In this document: positions 1-7,998 of the stretch, one piece after another | How positions within the stretch are numbered: position 1 is the first letter of the stretch | Layout of the letters: every line of letters begins with the position of its first letter | Source of the DNA: Phycisphaerales bacterium | Lineage (GTDB): Bacteria; Planctomycetota; Phycisphaerae; Phycisphaerales; UBA1924 | Direction of reading: 5' to 3' | Assembly (NCBI GenBank): GCA_013360675.1 | Contig: JABWBB010000011.1 | Location: forward strand, 1 to 62,073 | Length of the DNA stretch: 62,073 bases | Program-made: the position numbers and the translations under genes | The notes under the pieces: generated by a model | What the model saw: only the letters and a program-made list of their open reading frames with translations | Database searches by the model: none | What the model was told of the DNA's origin: nothing

Positions 1-846
1 GCCACCGGCATGATCGGCGACCCCAGCGGCAAGAAGGCCGAGCGCCAGCTCCTCGACGAGGACACGCTCCGCGCCAACGTCGCCGCCGTCGAGCGCCAGC
101 TCCTCCACTTCTTCCGCGCGGACGAGGGCGCCGCCGAGCCGCTCGAGCCGTTCCTCCTCGTGGACAACTACGACTGGTTCCGCCGCATCGGCTACATCGA
201 GTTCCTCCGCGACGTCGGCAAGCACTTCTCGGTCAACATGATGATCCAGAAGGAGTCCGTCCGCGCACGCCTCGAGGCGCGCGAGCAGGGCATCTCGTAC
301 ACCGAGTTCAGCTACATGCTCCTGCAGTCGTACGACTTCCTCCACCTCCACCGCGAGCATGGCTGCACCGTCCAGCTCGGCGGCGCCGACCAGTTCGGCA
401 ACATCACCACCGGCATCGACCTGATCGGCCGCGCCACCGGCGAGCGCGCCTTCGGCATGACCGTCCCGCTGCTGCTCAACGCGGCGGGCGAGAAGTTCGG
501 CAAGAGCGAGGGGGGCAACGTCTGGCTCGATCCCGCCCTGACCTCCCCCTACAAGCTCTATCAGTTCTTCGTCCGCACGGAGGATGCCGACGTCGCGCGC
601 CTGCTGAAGTTCTACACCTTCCTCGAGCGCCACGTCATCGAGGAGCTGGAGCACGCCACCGCCCACGAGCCCGAGAAGCGCGCGGCCCAGCGACGCCTCG
701 CCTTCGAGGTCACCGCCATGCTCCACGGCGCCGACGCCGCCGACAGCGCGGTCAAGGCCTCGCACGTCCTCTTCGGCGGCGGCGTCGAGCACCTCCGCCC
801 GGAGGACTGGCTCATGCTCTCGCACGAGATACCCACCACGACGCTG
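1..846 (+). other. tyrS: Tyrosyl-tRNA synthetase fragment (both ends missing)
   Basis: This segment translates as the Rossmann catalytic core of bacterial TyrRS, which charges tRNA-Tyr. Visible marks are the ATGMIGDPSGK segment at the left edge, QLGGADQFGN (substrate pocket) and the class I KFGKS signature at 493-507. The upstream HIGH-like motif lies off the window. The C-terminal S4-type RNA-binding domain is absent, because the frame enters haemagglutinin sequence just after EIPTT. Codon use differs from what follows: Val is GTC in 15 of 16 cases, Leu is CTC 24 to CTG 8, and Gly is almost always GGC. The piece may come from another genomic location or another organism. Confidence 0.85.
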
Positions 847-3800
847 CGCGCCGACGCCACCGGGCGCGGGCAGGGCGGCACGGTCGTGGTCTGGTCCGAT
901 CAGGCGACCAACTTCGAGGGGCTGGCCAGCGCCCGCGGCGGGATGCTCGGCGGCGACGGCGGGATGGTCGAGGTCTCGGGCAAGGAGCTGCTGCGGTTCC
1001 GCGGCTTCGCGGATGTGAGCGCGCCGCGGGGCAAGGCCGGGCGCGTGCTGCTCGATCCGCGCGACATCACGATCGTGAACGGCGGCGCGGACGACGTGGG
1101 CATGAACGACGAGTTCCTCGAGAACTCGAGCACCGACGTGAGTTTCGACGCGGATCTGCTGACGGCGATCCTGGATACGGGCGCCGCCCTCACGCTGCAG
1201 GCCAACCGCGACCTGACGGTGAACGAGAGCATCATCGTCAACAACGCGGGCGGCGACGGCGGAGCGCTGACGATGCAGGCCGGGCGCAACATCGCGATCA
1301 ACGCCGACATCACCACCGACAACGGCGTGCTGACGCTCATCGCCAATGATGCCAACGCCCTGCTGACCGACCGTGACGTGGGCAACGGCGGGATCGCCAT
1401 CGGCGGCGGGCTCACCATCGATGTGGGCACGGCCTCCTTCTCGTTGACGGTGTCTCCCCAGACCGCGGGCTTTGATCGCGGCGACGTGTCGATCGGCGCG
1501 AGCACGGCGATTACCGCCGGCTCCATGAGCGTGACCGGGGCCGACACCTTCACGACGGGTATCGGGACCATCACGCTCTCGTCCAATACGTTCACGACAT
1601 CGGGGCTGGGATCGATCGCCCTGGATGCAACGATCAGCACGCCCGGCGCGATCCTGCTGCAGGCCGACGGGGCCATCACGATCGGCGATGACCTGACGGG
1701 CGCGTCGATCACCGTCCACGCGGGACGTGCCGGGGGCGGGACGCTGAGTTTCTCGGCGGCGGGCGTGACCTTGGGCGGTGACACGATCGTTCTGCGCGCG
1801 GGCAACGGGCCCGGCGGCGGCGCGGGGGCATCGGTCGATCTGATCACCAATGTCCCATCCTTCACGGCGACGGCGAGCGGGGCGACCTCGCCCATGGCCT
1901 TCTTCGTGCGACAGGATGCGCTCATCGCCGACGCGGACATCGCCGACGCCTCGCAGTTCGGCGGCGGGCTGACGGGGATGAGTTACACGTTGCGTTCCGA
2001 GGAGGCCTCGGTCACGGTGAGCACCGCCTCGAAGGTGGCGGGCGCCGGGCTGGTGCTTGTTGGCGGTTCGGGCGTGGCGATCGATACGGACATCAGCGTC
2101 GGCAGTCTGAACGTGGCGGGCGACGCGACGCTGAGCGGGAACGTCAACGCGGGCGCGGGTTTTGTGATCTTCAACAACGCGCTCGACCTGGGAGCCGCCG
2201 ACCGCACCATCACCGGCGGGGCGATGCTGTTCTCGGGCGACGTGGCGAGCACGGGCGGCGGGCTCTCCATCGTCAACAGCGGGCTCTTCACCCTCGCGGG
2301 CGAGGTGCAGCTGGGAGGCGGCGGGGCGTTTGCGCAGAGCGGCGGCGGGAGCATCATCCTCAACAACCACGTGCGGACCGCGGGCGGGGCGATCTCCTTC
2401 GCCGACGCCATCACGCTGGGTGCGGGCGCGCCCTCGGGGCTGGTGCGGCTCGATTCGACGCTCTCGGGCGGCACGCCCACGGGCGGGCTGATCTCGCTGG
2501 GGGCGGCGGTCGATGCGGCCAGCGCGGGCGACCAGGGCCTGATCATCGACGCGGGCACCGGCGGCAACGTGTTGGCGAGCGCCCCCATCGGCGCGAGCAC
2601 GCGGCTGTCGGAGTTCACCATCACCAACGCGTCCAACGTGGCCACGCTCAGCGTGCGGGCCGATGCCATCACGCTCGACAACGTGGTGGGGACGGCGGAG
2701 TTCAACGGGATCCTCGACGCGACCAACACGATTGATCTGGCGGGGAACGTGATCGAGGTGAACCTAGGCGCCACCTCCGGGGGCATCTTCACGATCAACA
2801 ACAGCGGACTAGCGACACTGCAGGGCGGTGCGATCACGACGCCCGCGGGCTTCAACCAGAGCGGGGCGGGCGCAGTGCGCCTGGGTTCGAACATCACGAC
2901 CGACGCCAACACCATCCTCTTCAATGGCCCGGTCACGCTGACCTCGAGCGTGACGCTCGATACGACCAACGCGGGCGGGAGCGCGGCGGGGGCGGGCATT
3001 TCGTTCGCCGACACTCTGCGGGCCGATGCCTCGGGCAACGCGCGGGCGCTGACCATCGACGCGGGAACGGCGGGGAGCGTGCTCTTCGCGGGCAACCTGG
3101 GCGGTGCGGGGAATGACCTGGCCAGCGTCGATGTAACGGCCTTCGCCACGTCGCTGCGCGGCGTGCGCACGCTGGGCGCACAGAACTATTTCGGCGGCGT
3201 GACGATCAACGGCGACCTGCGAAGCCTTTCGAGCGGGGCCATCACGCTCAACGGGCCCGTGACCGTCGCGGGCAACTCGCGCATCGAGACGGCGGGCCTC
3301 TCGGGCAGCCACGACATCGTGCTCAACAGCACGGTCGATGCGCTCGCGATGGCCCCCTCGTCGAACCTTGAACTCGTCAGCGGGGTGGGCGACGTGCTCA
3401 TCGCGGGCGCGGTCGGATCGACGCGGGCTCTGACGGCATTCACCGCGTCGGGCGCGTCGATCGACGTGCCGTCGGTCGTGACCAGCGGGGCGCAGACGTT
3501 CAGCGGGCCCACGATCCTGCGCGGGAACGCCACGGGCACGGCGATCACGTTTGGCGGTTCGCTCGAGCTTCGGGCCAACTCGACCATCAACGGCACGACA
3601 TCGACCTCGTTCAATGGGGTTGTCAACTCGCAGAGCGGGATGGGCTTTGCGCTGACGGTGCTCTCGCCCACGACCACGTTCTTCTCGGATATCGGCACCG
3701 CGGGCGGGGGTGAGCTGGGCTCGCTTGATACCGACGCGGGCTCGCTCACGCTGGGCGGCGGCGTGATCCGGGCGATCAATGACATCATCTTCGGCGACGC

Positions 3801-6609
3801 GGTTACGCTCGGGGCCAACGTGCTCATCGCCTCGACCAGCGGGGGCGTGCAGTTCCTGGGCGCGGTCAACTCGGACTCAACGCTGCGGGCGCTCCAGATC
3901 GAAACGGGCGGCGGGAGCGACACGATCTTCGGGTCGAGCGTCGGCGCGACCAACGCCCTGCGCAGCCTCGTGACCAACGCCGACGGGCGCACCTTCCTGG
4001 GCGGCGACGTGGTGACCTTTGATCACCAGTTCTATCGCGATGCGGTGGTGCTCAACTCCAACGCGGTGCTGACGGGCAACTCGATCAGTTTCTTCTCGAC
4101 CATCAACTCCGACGGCACGACGGGCGGACGCGCGCTCAGCGTCAACGGGGGTAGCGGGGGCATCACGGTGTCGGGCGCGGTCGGCGGGCAGAATCCGCTC
4201 ACGAGCCTGGTCATGACCGGCTCGCACATCACGCTCGCCTCGGCCACCACCAAGAGTTTTCAGACCTATAACGGGCTGACGAGCATTTTCGGCGACCTGC
4301 GAGCCGTGGGCTCGGGGGCAATCACGATCAACGGCGACTTCCGCCCGCGTGGCATGGGTGTGACCGTCCGCACGCTGGGACAGTCCGCCGACGATGACAT
4401 CATCATCACGGGCAGCATCAACACACGGCTGGGCAACCACGGCGTGACGCTGGCGGCGGGGCTGGGCGACGTGAGCCTGAGCGGCGACGTGGGCTTCCAG
4501 GACCGCCCGCTCGATTTCATCCCCTCGACGCTGACGATCTCGGGCGGAACCGTGACGCTCCGCGGTGTACGCACGCTGGGCTCGCAGCTCTACTCGGGCT
4601 CGACCACGCTCCGCGGCGATCTCACTACGCTGGGCTCGGGCTCGATCGCCATGGCGGGCACGACGCGCCTGGGGGCCAGCATCGCCATCACGACCAACGC
4701 CGGGCCCATCGTCTTTGGCGGCGCGCTCGATTCCGACGCGACCGCCCGCTCGCTCGTGCTGCTGACGGGCGGGGGAAACCTCACGCGGTTCGTCGGCGCG
4801 GTGGGGGCCACCAGCCCGCTGCTGTCGCTCTTCACCAACTCGGACGGCTCGACGCGCATCGAGGGCGGGTCGATCCGCACGACGGGCGACCTGCAGTTCG
4901 ACAACCGCGTCACGCTGGCCAGCGCGACGATCCTGACGGCCAATGACATCGTCTTCTCGTCGACGATCAACAGCGACGGCATCGGCACGCCGCGGGCGCT
5001 GACGCTCAACTCGACCACCGACGGCTCGGACATCGGCGAGACGACCTTCGCCGGGGCCGTCGGCGGGATCGTGCCGCTGCGGTCGATCAGCACCAACGTC
5101 GACGGGACCACCCGCATCGGCGCGAACCTCACGACCACCGAGGGAATGACCTTCGCCGATACGGTGCACATCGTCTCGGATGTGACGCTGCACGGCGGAA
5201 ACGGGACGCTCTTCTTCCGCTCGACGGTCGATACCGACCCCTCGGCGACGGACCGCAGCCTCACGCTGCTGTCGAATGCGCCCTCGACCGCGGACTCGGC
5301 CCCGTTCAAGTTCGGCGCAAGCGTGGGCAACATCCGTCGCCTGGGCACGCTGACGCTGGGGGCCGATCGCCCCGACCCGCAGTGGGCCGCGACGGCGATC
5401 TTCACCGACGCCTTCAACGCGTCCGGGCAGATCGCGCGTTCAGGCGTGGCCAACTCCGACCTGTTCATCATCAACACGGGCTCGGGCGGCTTCACGATGG
5501 GACGCAACCAGAAGCTCACCGCCTTTGGCACGGTGCGGATCACCAGCGACGGGACCGTCCGCCTGGGCGACATCACCGCCTTGACGAACATCGAGGTGAC
5601 CGCGCCCAGCATTGTGGTGCGTCGCCGCGTGGCGGGCGAACTGCAGGACAACATCTTCCAGACACCCGATCAGCGCGTCAGCGACGTGGGGATCGACTTC
5701 GTGGCGTCGGGGGTGATCAACTTCAGCCGCACGCCCACGCTCGAGGGCTCGGGCTTGCCGCGGCCGACCTTCGCGACCAACACGGGCAATCCCGATCCCG
5801 AGTTGTCGGCCTTCGCGTTCCGGCTGTATCCCGAAGGGGTGCGGACGGATCGGTTCGCCGATACGCGTACGGGGAACAATGGGCTGCTCCTTGGGCTGGA
5901 TCTGCGCAGCGAGGGGCCGACGATCGCCAACACCGCCACCAGCATGGCCGGGGCCTTGCCCAGCGCGGCGACGGGCGTCGTGACCGAGCCGGTGCTGGCG
6001 TCGAACGCGCTGCTGGATGCACTGGCGCAGGTGGGTCTGCCCACGCGCGATCTGCCCTTTGCGCAGATCGTTGAATCGCTGGCCGGCCGCGTGATGTATG
6101 GCGACTTGCCCGCGCGGGGACGCCCCAGCGCCGAGGCTGGGGATTATCGCGTCAGCCGTCCGCGTCTCAGCACCGACGCGGTACTCGACGTGATCGATGC
6201 CCACCGGGCGCTGGCCTTTGTGCCCACGCTCGATGATCAGGGGCGGCCGGTCTTAGGCGACGATGGTCGCCCGCTGGGGACGGACCGCACGCCTTTCATC
6301 AAGCAGGTGCTGACGGGTGCGTGGACGCGCTACGCCGCCCAGGCCACCGAGCCCACGGGTGCGGGGCTTCGGGCGCACCTGGAGCGTCTGGGGGCGTCGG
6401 CGACGCCCGAGGACGCGCAGGCGCTCGATTTCCTGAACAAGGCCCGCGAGGTCTTTGACCGGCTCGACACGCTGGGGCTCTCGCCCTTCGAGGCGTCGAT
6501 CCCCAAGAGCCGCCTGATCAACGACATCAAGCCCGCGGCGATGACCGCCGGCGAGTTCCGCGCGGCGGTCTACGGCGGAGTGCCGGCCGGCCTGGCCTTG
6601 GGCCGTTAA
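1..6609 (+). CDS. Chimeric ORF: tyrosyl-tRNA synthetase core joined to a two-partner-secretion beta-helix exoprotein
   Basis: One frame is open from the window edge to the stop at 6609. The first ~280 codons are TyrRS (separate entry). From about base 850 it becomes a filamentous-haemagglutinin/TpsA-type protein: GGTVVVWSD, an SARGG turn, VEVSGKE and VLLDPRDITI form the block found in the middle of large TPS exoproteins. About 1500 residues of Gly/Thr/Ser/Asn-rich beta-helix follow, with degenerate ~75-90-residue repeats (INSDG, RALTLNS, GAVGG-x2-PL, TNxDGxTRIxG; best copies at 3957-4215, 4825-5090 and 5091-5275). A non-repetitive C-terminal domain of ~300 residues (from about 5690) ends the protein. 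The Sec signal, the N-terminal TPS domain and a TpsB transporter are not in the window. A secreted adhesin-like product is inferred for the second part only. The fusion itself is probably not a real protein. Confidence 0.8.
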   Translation, partial: ATGMIGDPSGKKAERQLLDEDTLRANVAAVERQLLHFFRADEGAAEPLEPFLLVDNYDWFRRIGYIEFLRDVGKHFSVNMMIQKESVRARLEAREQGISYTEFSYMLLQSYDFLHLHREHGCTVQLGGADQFGNITTGIDLIGRATGERAFGMTVPLLLNAAGEKFGKSEGGNVWLDPALTSPYKLYQFFVRTEDADVARLLKFYTFLERHVIEELEHATAHEPEKRAAQRRLAFEVTAMLHGADAADSAVKASHVLFGGGVEHLRPEDWLMLSHEIPTTTLRADATGRGQGGTVVVWSDQATNFEGLASARGGMLGGDGGMVEVSGKELLRFRGFADVSAPRGKAGRVLLDPRDITIVNGGADDVGMNDEFLENSSTDVSFDADLLTAILDTGAALTLQANRDLTVNESIIVNNAGGDGGALTMQAGRNIAINADITTDNGVLTLIANDANALLTDRDVGNGGIAIGGGLTIDVGTASFSLTVSPQTAGFDRGDVSIGASTAITAGSMSVTGADTFTTGIGTITLSSNTFTTSGLGSIALDATISTPGAILLQADGAITIGDDLTGASITVHAGRAGGGTLSFSAAGVTLGGDTIVLRAGNGPGGGAGASVDLITNVPSFTATASGATSPMAFFVRQDALIADADIADASQFGGGLTGMSYTLRSEEASVTVSTASKVAGAGLVLVGGSGVAIDTDISVGSLNVAGDATLSGNVNAGAGFVIFNNALDLGAADRTITGGAMLFSGDVASTGGGLSIVNSGLFTLAGEVQLGGGGAFAQSGGGSIILNNHVRTAGGAISFADAITLGAGAPSGLVRLDSTLSGGTPTGGLISLGAAVDAASAGDQGLIIDAGTGGNVLASAPIGASTRLSEFTITNASNVATLSVRADAITLDNVVGTAEFNGILDATNTIDLAGNVIEVNLGATSGGIFTINNSGLATLQGGAITTPAGFNQSGAGAVRLGSNITTDANTILFNGPVTLTSSVTLDTTNAGGSAAGAGISFADTLRADASGNARALTIDAGTAGSVLFAGNLGGAGNDLASVDVTAFATSLRGVRTLGAQNYFGGVTINGDLRSLSSGAITLNGPVTVAGNSRIETAGLSGSHDIVLNSTVDALAMAPSSNLELVSGVGDVLIAGAVGSTRALTAFTASGASIDVPSVVTSGAQTFSGPTILRGNATGTAITFGGSLELRANSTINGTTSTSFNGVVNSQSGMGFALTVLSPTTTFFSDIGTAGGGELGSLDTDAGSLTLGGGVIRAINDIIFGDAVTLGANVLIASTSGGVQFLGAVNSDSTLRALQIETGGGSDTIFGSSVGATNALRSLVTNADGRTFLGGDVVTFDHQFYRDAVVLNSNAVLTGNSISFFSTINSDGTTGGRALSVNGGSGGITVSGAVGGQNPLTSLVMTGSHITLASATTKSFQTYNGLTSIFGDLRAVGSGAITINGDFRPRGMGVTVRTLGQSADDDIIITGSINTRLGNHGVTLAAGLGDVSLSGDVGFQDRPLDFIPSTLTISGGTVTLRGVRTLGSQLYSGSTTLRGDLTTLGSGSIAMAGTTRLGASIAITTNAGPIVFGGALDSDATARSLVLLTGGGNLTRFVGAVGATSPLLSLFTNSDGSTRIEGGSIRTTGDLQFDNRVTLASATILTANDIVFSSTINSDGIGTPRALTLNSTTDGSDIGETTFAGAVGGIVPLRSISTNVDGTTRIGANLTTTEGMTFADTVHIVSDVTLHGGNGTLFFRSTVDTDPSATDRSLTLLSNAPSTADSAPFKFGASVGNIRRLGTLTLGADRPDPQWAATAIFTDAFNASGQIARSGVANSDLFIINTGSGGFTMGRNQKLTAFGTVRITSDGTVRLGDITALTNIEVTAPSIVVRRRVAGELQDNIFQTPDQRVSDVGIDFVASGVINFSRTPTLEGSGLPRPTFATNTGNPDPELSAFAFRLYPEGVRTDRFADTRTGNNGLLLGLDLRSEGPTIANTATSMAGALPSAATGVVTEPVLASNALLDALAQVGLPTRDLPFAQIVESLAGRVMYGDLPARGRPSAEAGDYRVSRPRLSTDAVLDVIDAHRALAFVPTLDDQGRPVLGDDGRPLGTDRTPFIKQVLTGAWTRYAAQATEPTGAGLRAHLERLGASATPEDAQALDFLNKAREVFDRLDTLGLSPFEASIPKSRLINDIKPAAMTAGEFRAAVYGGVPAGLALGR
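829..862 (+). other. Putative chimeric junction
   Basis: TyrRS similarity stops at EIPTT (codons ending near 840), and TPS exoprotein similarity starts at RADATGRGQGG (from about 847). The join is in frame and lacks any linker. Val codons switch from 15 GTC/1 GTG before it to about 12 GTG/5 GTC in the next 660 bases, and GGG Gly codons, nearly absent before, become common. The exact breakpoint cannot be placed to the base; a short shared stretch such as a GCGCGCCGAC-like sequence could have mediated it. Confidence 0.7.
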
Positions 6610-6635
6610 GCCGGGGCAAGCATGTTCCGCATTGG

Positions 6636-6660
6636 CCGCAGGTGCTTATGGCACCTGCGG
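6636..6660 (+). terminator. Hairpin terminator after the exoprotein gene
   Basis: A perfect 10-bp inverted repeat (CCGCAGGTGC / GCACCTGCGG) with loop TTATG lies 27 bases after the stop codon at 6609. The T-run after it is weak (TTATG), so it may be a Rho-assisted or processing hairpin rather than a classical intrinsic terminator. It separates the exoprotein gene from the promoter of the lipoprotein cluster. Confidence 0.55.
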
Positions 6661-6696
6661 TTATGCCCGTGGATCGACGGGATTCACAGAATGTGT

Positions 6697-6727
6697 GGAA
6701 CTTGCGGGGTTGGTGTTTGTCTATACT
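6697..6727 (+). promoter_or_regulatory. Sigma-E/ECF-like promoter for the lipoprotein cluster
   Basis: GGAACTT at 6697-6703 is followed after 16 bases by TCTA at 6720-6723, which matches the E. coli sigma-E layout (GGAACTT, 15-17 bases, TCTRA). A housekeeping-like TATACT (6722-6727) overlaps the -10 position but has no good -35 at 17 bases. The start codon of the first lipoprotein gene is ~50 bases downstream. The region is AT-richer than its surroundings. The assignment is by consensus only; sigma factors of this phylum may read other sequences. Confidence 0.4.
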
Positions 6728-6777
6728 AACAACACGCCGCGGACGCCCGAAGCGTTGATGCGGCCAGGAGTTGAGCC

Positions 6778-7404
6778 ATGCGGATCGCGATGCGTCGGAG
6801 TGTGCTTGTGGTGGGGGCGTTGGTGATGGCGGCCGGGTGCCAGCAGCCGCCCAAGGGCGAGAGCACGGGTCGCGTAGACATCACCGACACGACGCGGGCC
6901 GAGCGCGAGAGCCACATGGTGATGCCCGTCGCGCTGCAGGAGCAGGCCGATCAGGTGGCGGCGCAGTTGGCCGCGGACCTGGCGGTCGTGCCCGAGTTCA
7001 ACGAGGGGTACCGCGTGACGGTTGTCTTTGGCGACATCGTGAACAAGACGGGGATCGTCCCCACGAGCGACTTTGAGGCCTTCCGCTCGCAGGTGCGTCA
7101 GAACCTGATGCAGTCGCGTGCGGTGATGAAGAACATCCGCTGGATCGAGAATCGTTCGCGCTGGGAGCAGGCCCGGCGTCGCGAGGGGGGCCAGGGCCAG
7201 GACCTGCTGCAGGAAGGCAGCGGCGGGCGCACGCTCAACGAGGCGTACACCTACTTCCTCAACGGCGAGATGTACCGCGTCAATCGCGGGGGGACGGGGC
7301 GTGACGCCGTCAACCTGTACATGATGAGTTACAACCTCACCAAGATGAGCGACGGCGAGATCATCTGGAGCAGTTCGCCCTATCAGATCAAGCAGGTCCG
7401 CTAG
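6778..7404 (+). CDS. LpoB/CsgG-fold-like lipoprotein (first of cluster)
   Basis: This 208-residue protein has a lipoprotein-type N-terminus: basic MRIAMRR, a hydrophobic stretch, then MAAGC with Cys21 as probable lipidated residue. The body, from about residue 45, resembles LpoB/CsgG-type domains: a VTVVFGDIVNKTG strand followed by an amphipathic helix, FLNGEMYRV, and an NLTKMSDGEIIW strand near the end. LpoB proteins are outer-membrane lipoproteins that activate PBP1B, and CsgG relatives form export pores. Which role applies here is unknown. An AGGAG ribosome site precedes the ATG. It is the first gene after the ECF-like promoter and is followed closely by four more envelope genes. Confidence 0.6.
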   Translation: MRIAMRRSVLVVGALVMAAGCQQPPKGESTGRVDITDTTRAERESHMVMPVALQEQADQVAAQLAADLAVVPEFNEGYRVTVVFGDIVNKTGIVPTSDFEAFRSQVRQNLMQSRAVMKNIRWIENRSRWEQARRREGGQGQDLLQEGSGGRTLNEAYTYFLNGEMYRVNRGGTGRDAVNLYMMSYNLTKMSDGEIIWSSSPYQIKQVR

Positions 7405-7437
7405 CGGGCGGGGGTTCGTCCAGCAGGGGGGTGCCTC

Positions 7438-7998
7438 GTGCGCGCAAACCTCGCTCTTTGTCTGTGTGTGCTGATGGTGCTGCCGCCCGCGTGCGGCGCG
7501 CCCGGGCGACAGAGCACGCGGCTGACGGCCGACGATCTGGAAGCGACGACGACCGAGATCGCCGCCCGCCTGAGCGCATCGGCGTTCATGGCGTCGCGCG
7601 GGCCAGACTCGCCGCGGATGGTCATCGCGGTGCACAAGGTCGAGAACCTGACGAGCGACGTGATCCCCGAGCGCGAGCAGTGGTGGATGATCCAGCGGGT
7701 GCGAGATTCGGCCCCGCTGCTGGCGTTGTCGCGCCAGAGGAACATCCGCATGGTGATGCCCGCCGAGCACCTGCGCGAGGGCGAAGCCCGCGGCGCCCTG
7801 CCCGAGGATTTCGGGGCCCAGCGCGCCCCCACGCACGAGATGACCGCGACGTTCCGCTCGGCGACGCGTGCGGCGTCGCTCGCGCGGACCGAGGTCTACC
7901 TGGTGGATTACCGCATCACCGACCTTGGCACGGGAGAACTGGTCTTCAACGAAACGTTCTCATTCAAGCGACAGGCCTTTGGGCGTTCGTTCGACTGA
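7438..7998 (+). CDS. Second LpoB-like secreted/lipoprotein
   Basis: This 186-residue protein starts with GTG after a G-rich ribosome site. The N-terminus is hydrophobic with LPPAC (Cys19), a poor lipobox, so it may be a lipoprotein or a simple secreted protein. The body resembles PBP-activator LpoB domains: MVIAVHKVENLTS strand, a helix, NIRMVMP, a central region, then VYLVDYRITDLGTGELVF, the typical LpoB/CsgG 'function-of-the-envelope' hairpin. The stop codon overlaps the next start (ATGA), indicating translational coupling. Two LpoB-like paralogues side by side suggest a hetero-oligomer; this is inference. Confidence 0.6.
   Translation: MRANLALCLCVLMVLPPACGAPGRQSTRLTADDLEATTTEIAARLSASAFMASRGPDSPRMVIAVHKVENLTSDVIPEREQWWMIQRVRDSAPLLALSRQRNIRMVMPAEHLREGEARGALPEDFGAQRAPTHEMTATFRSATRAASLARTEVYLVDYRITDLGTGELVFNETFSFKRQAFGRSFD

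Noticed and set aside
900..5654. Long minus-strand frames opposite the exoprotein (for example 900-1940, 1983-3170, 3877-5193)
   Set aside because: They are Pro/Ala/Arg/Ser-rich with no domain or start support, and arise from high GC and the repeats of the plus-strand gene.
7431..7997. Long plus-strand frame running into the COG3014-like gene from upstream
   Set aside because: This part is out of frame with the LpoB-like gene at 7438, which has a better start and family pattern; the true start is 7998.
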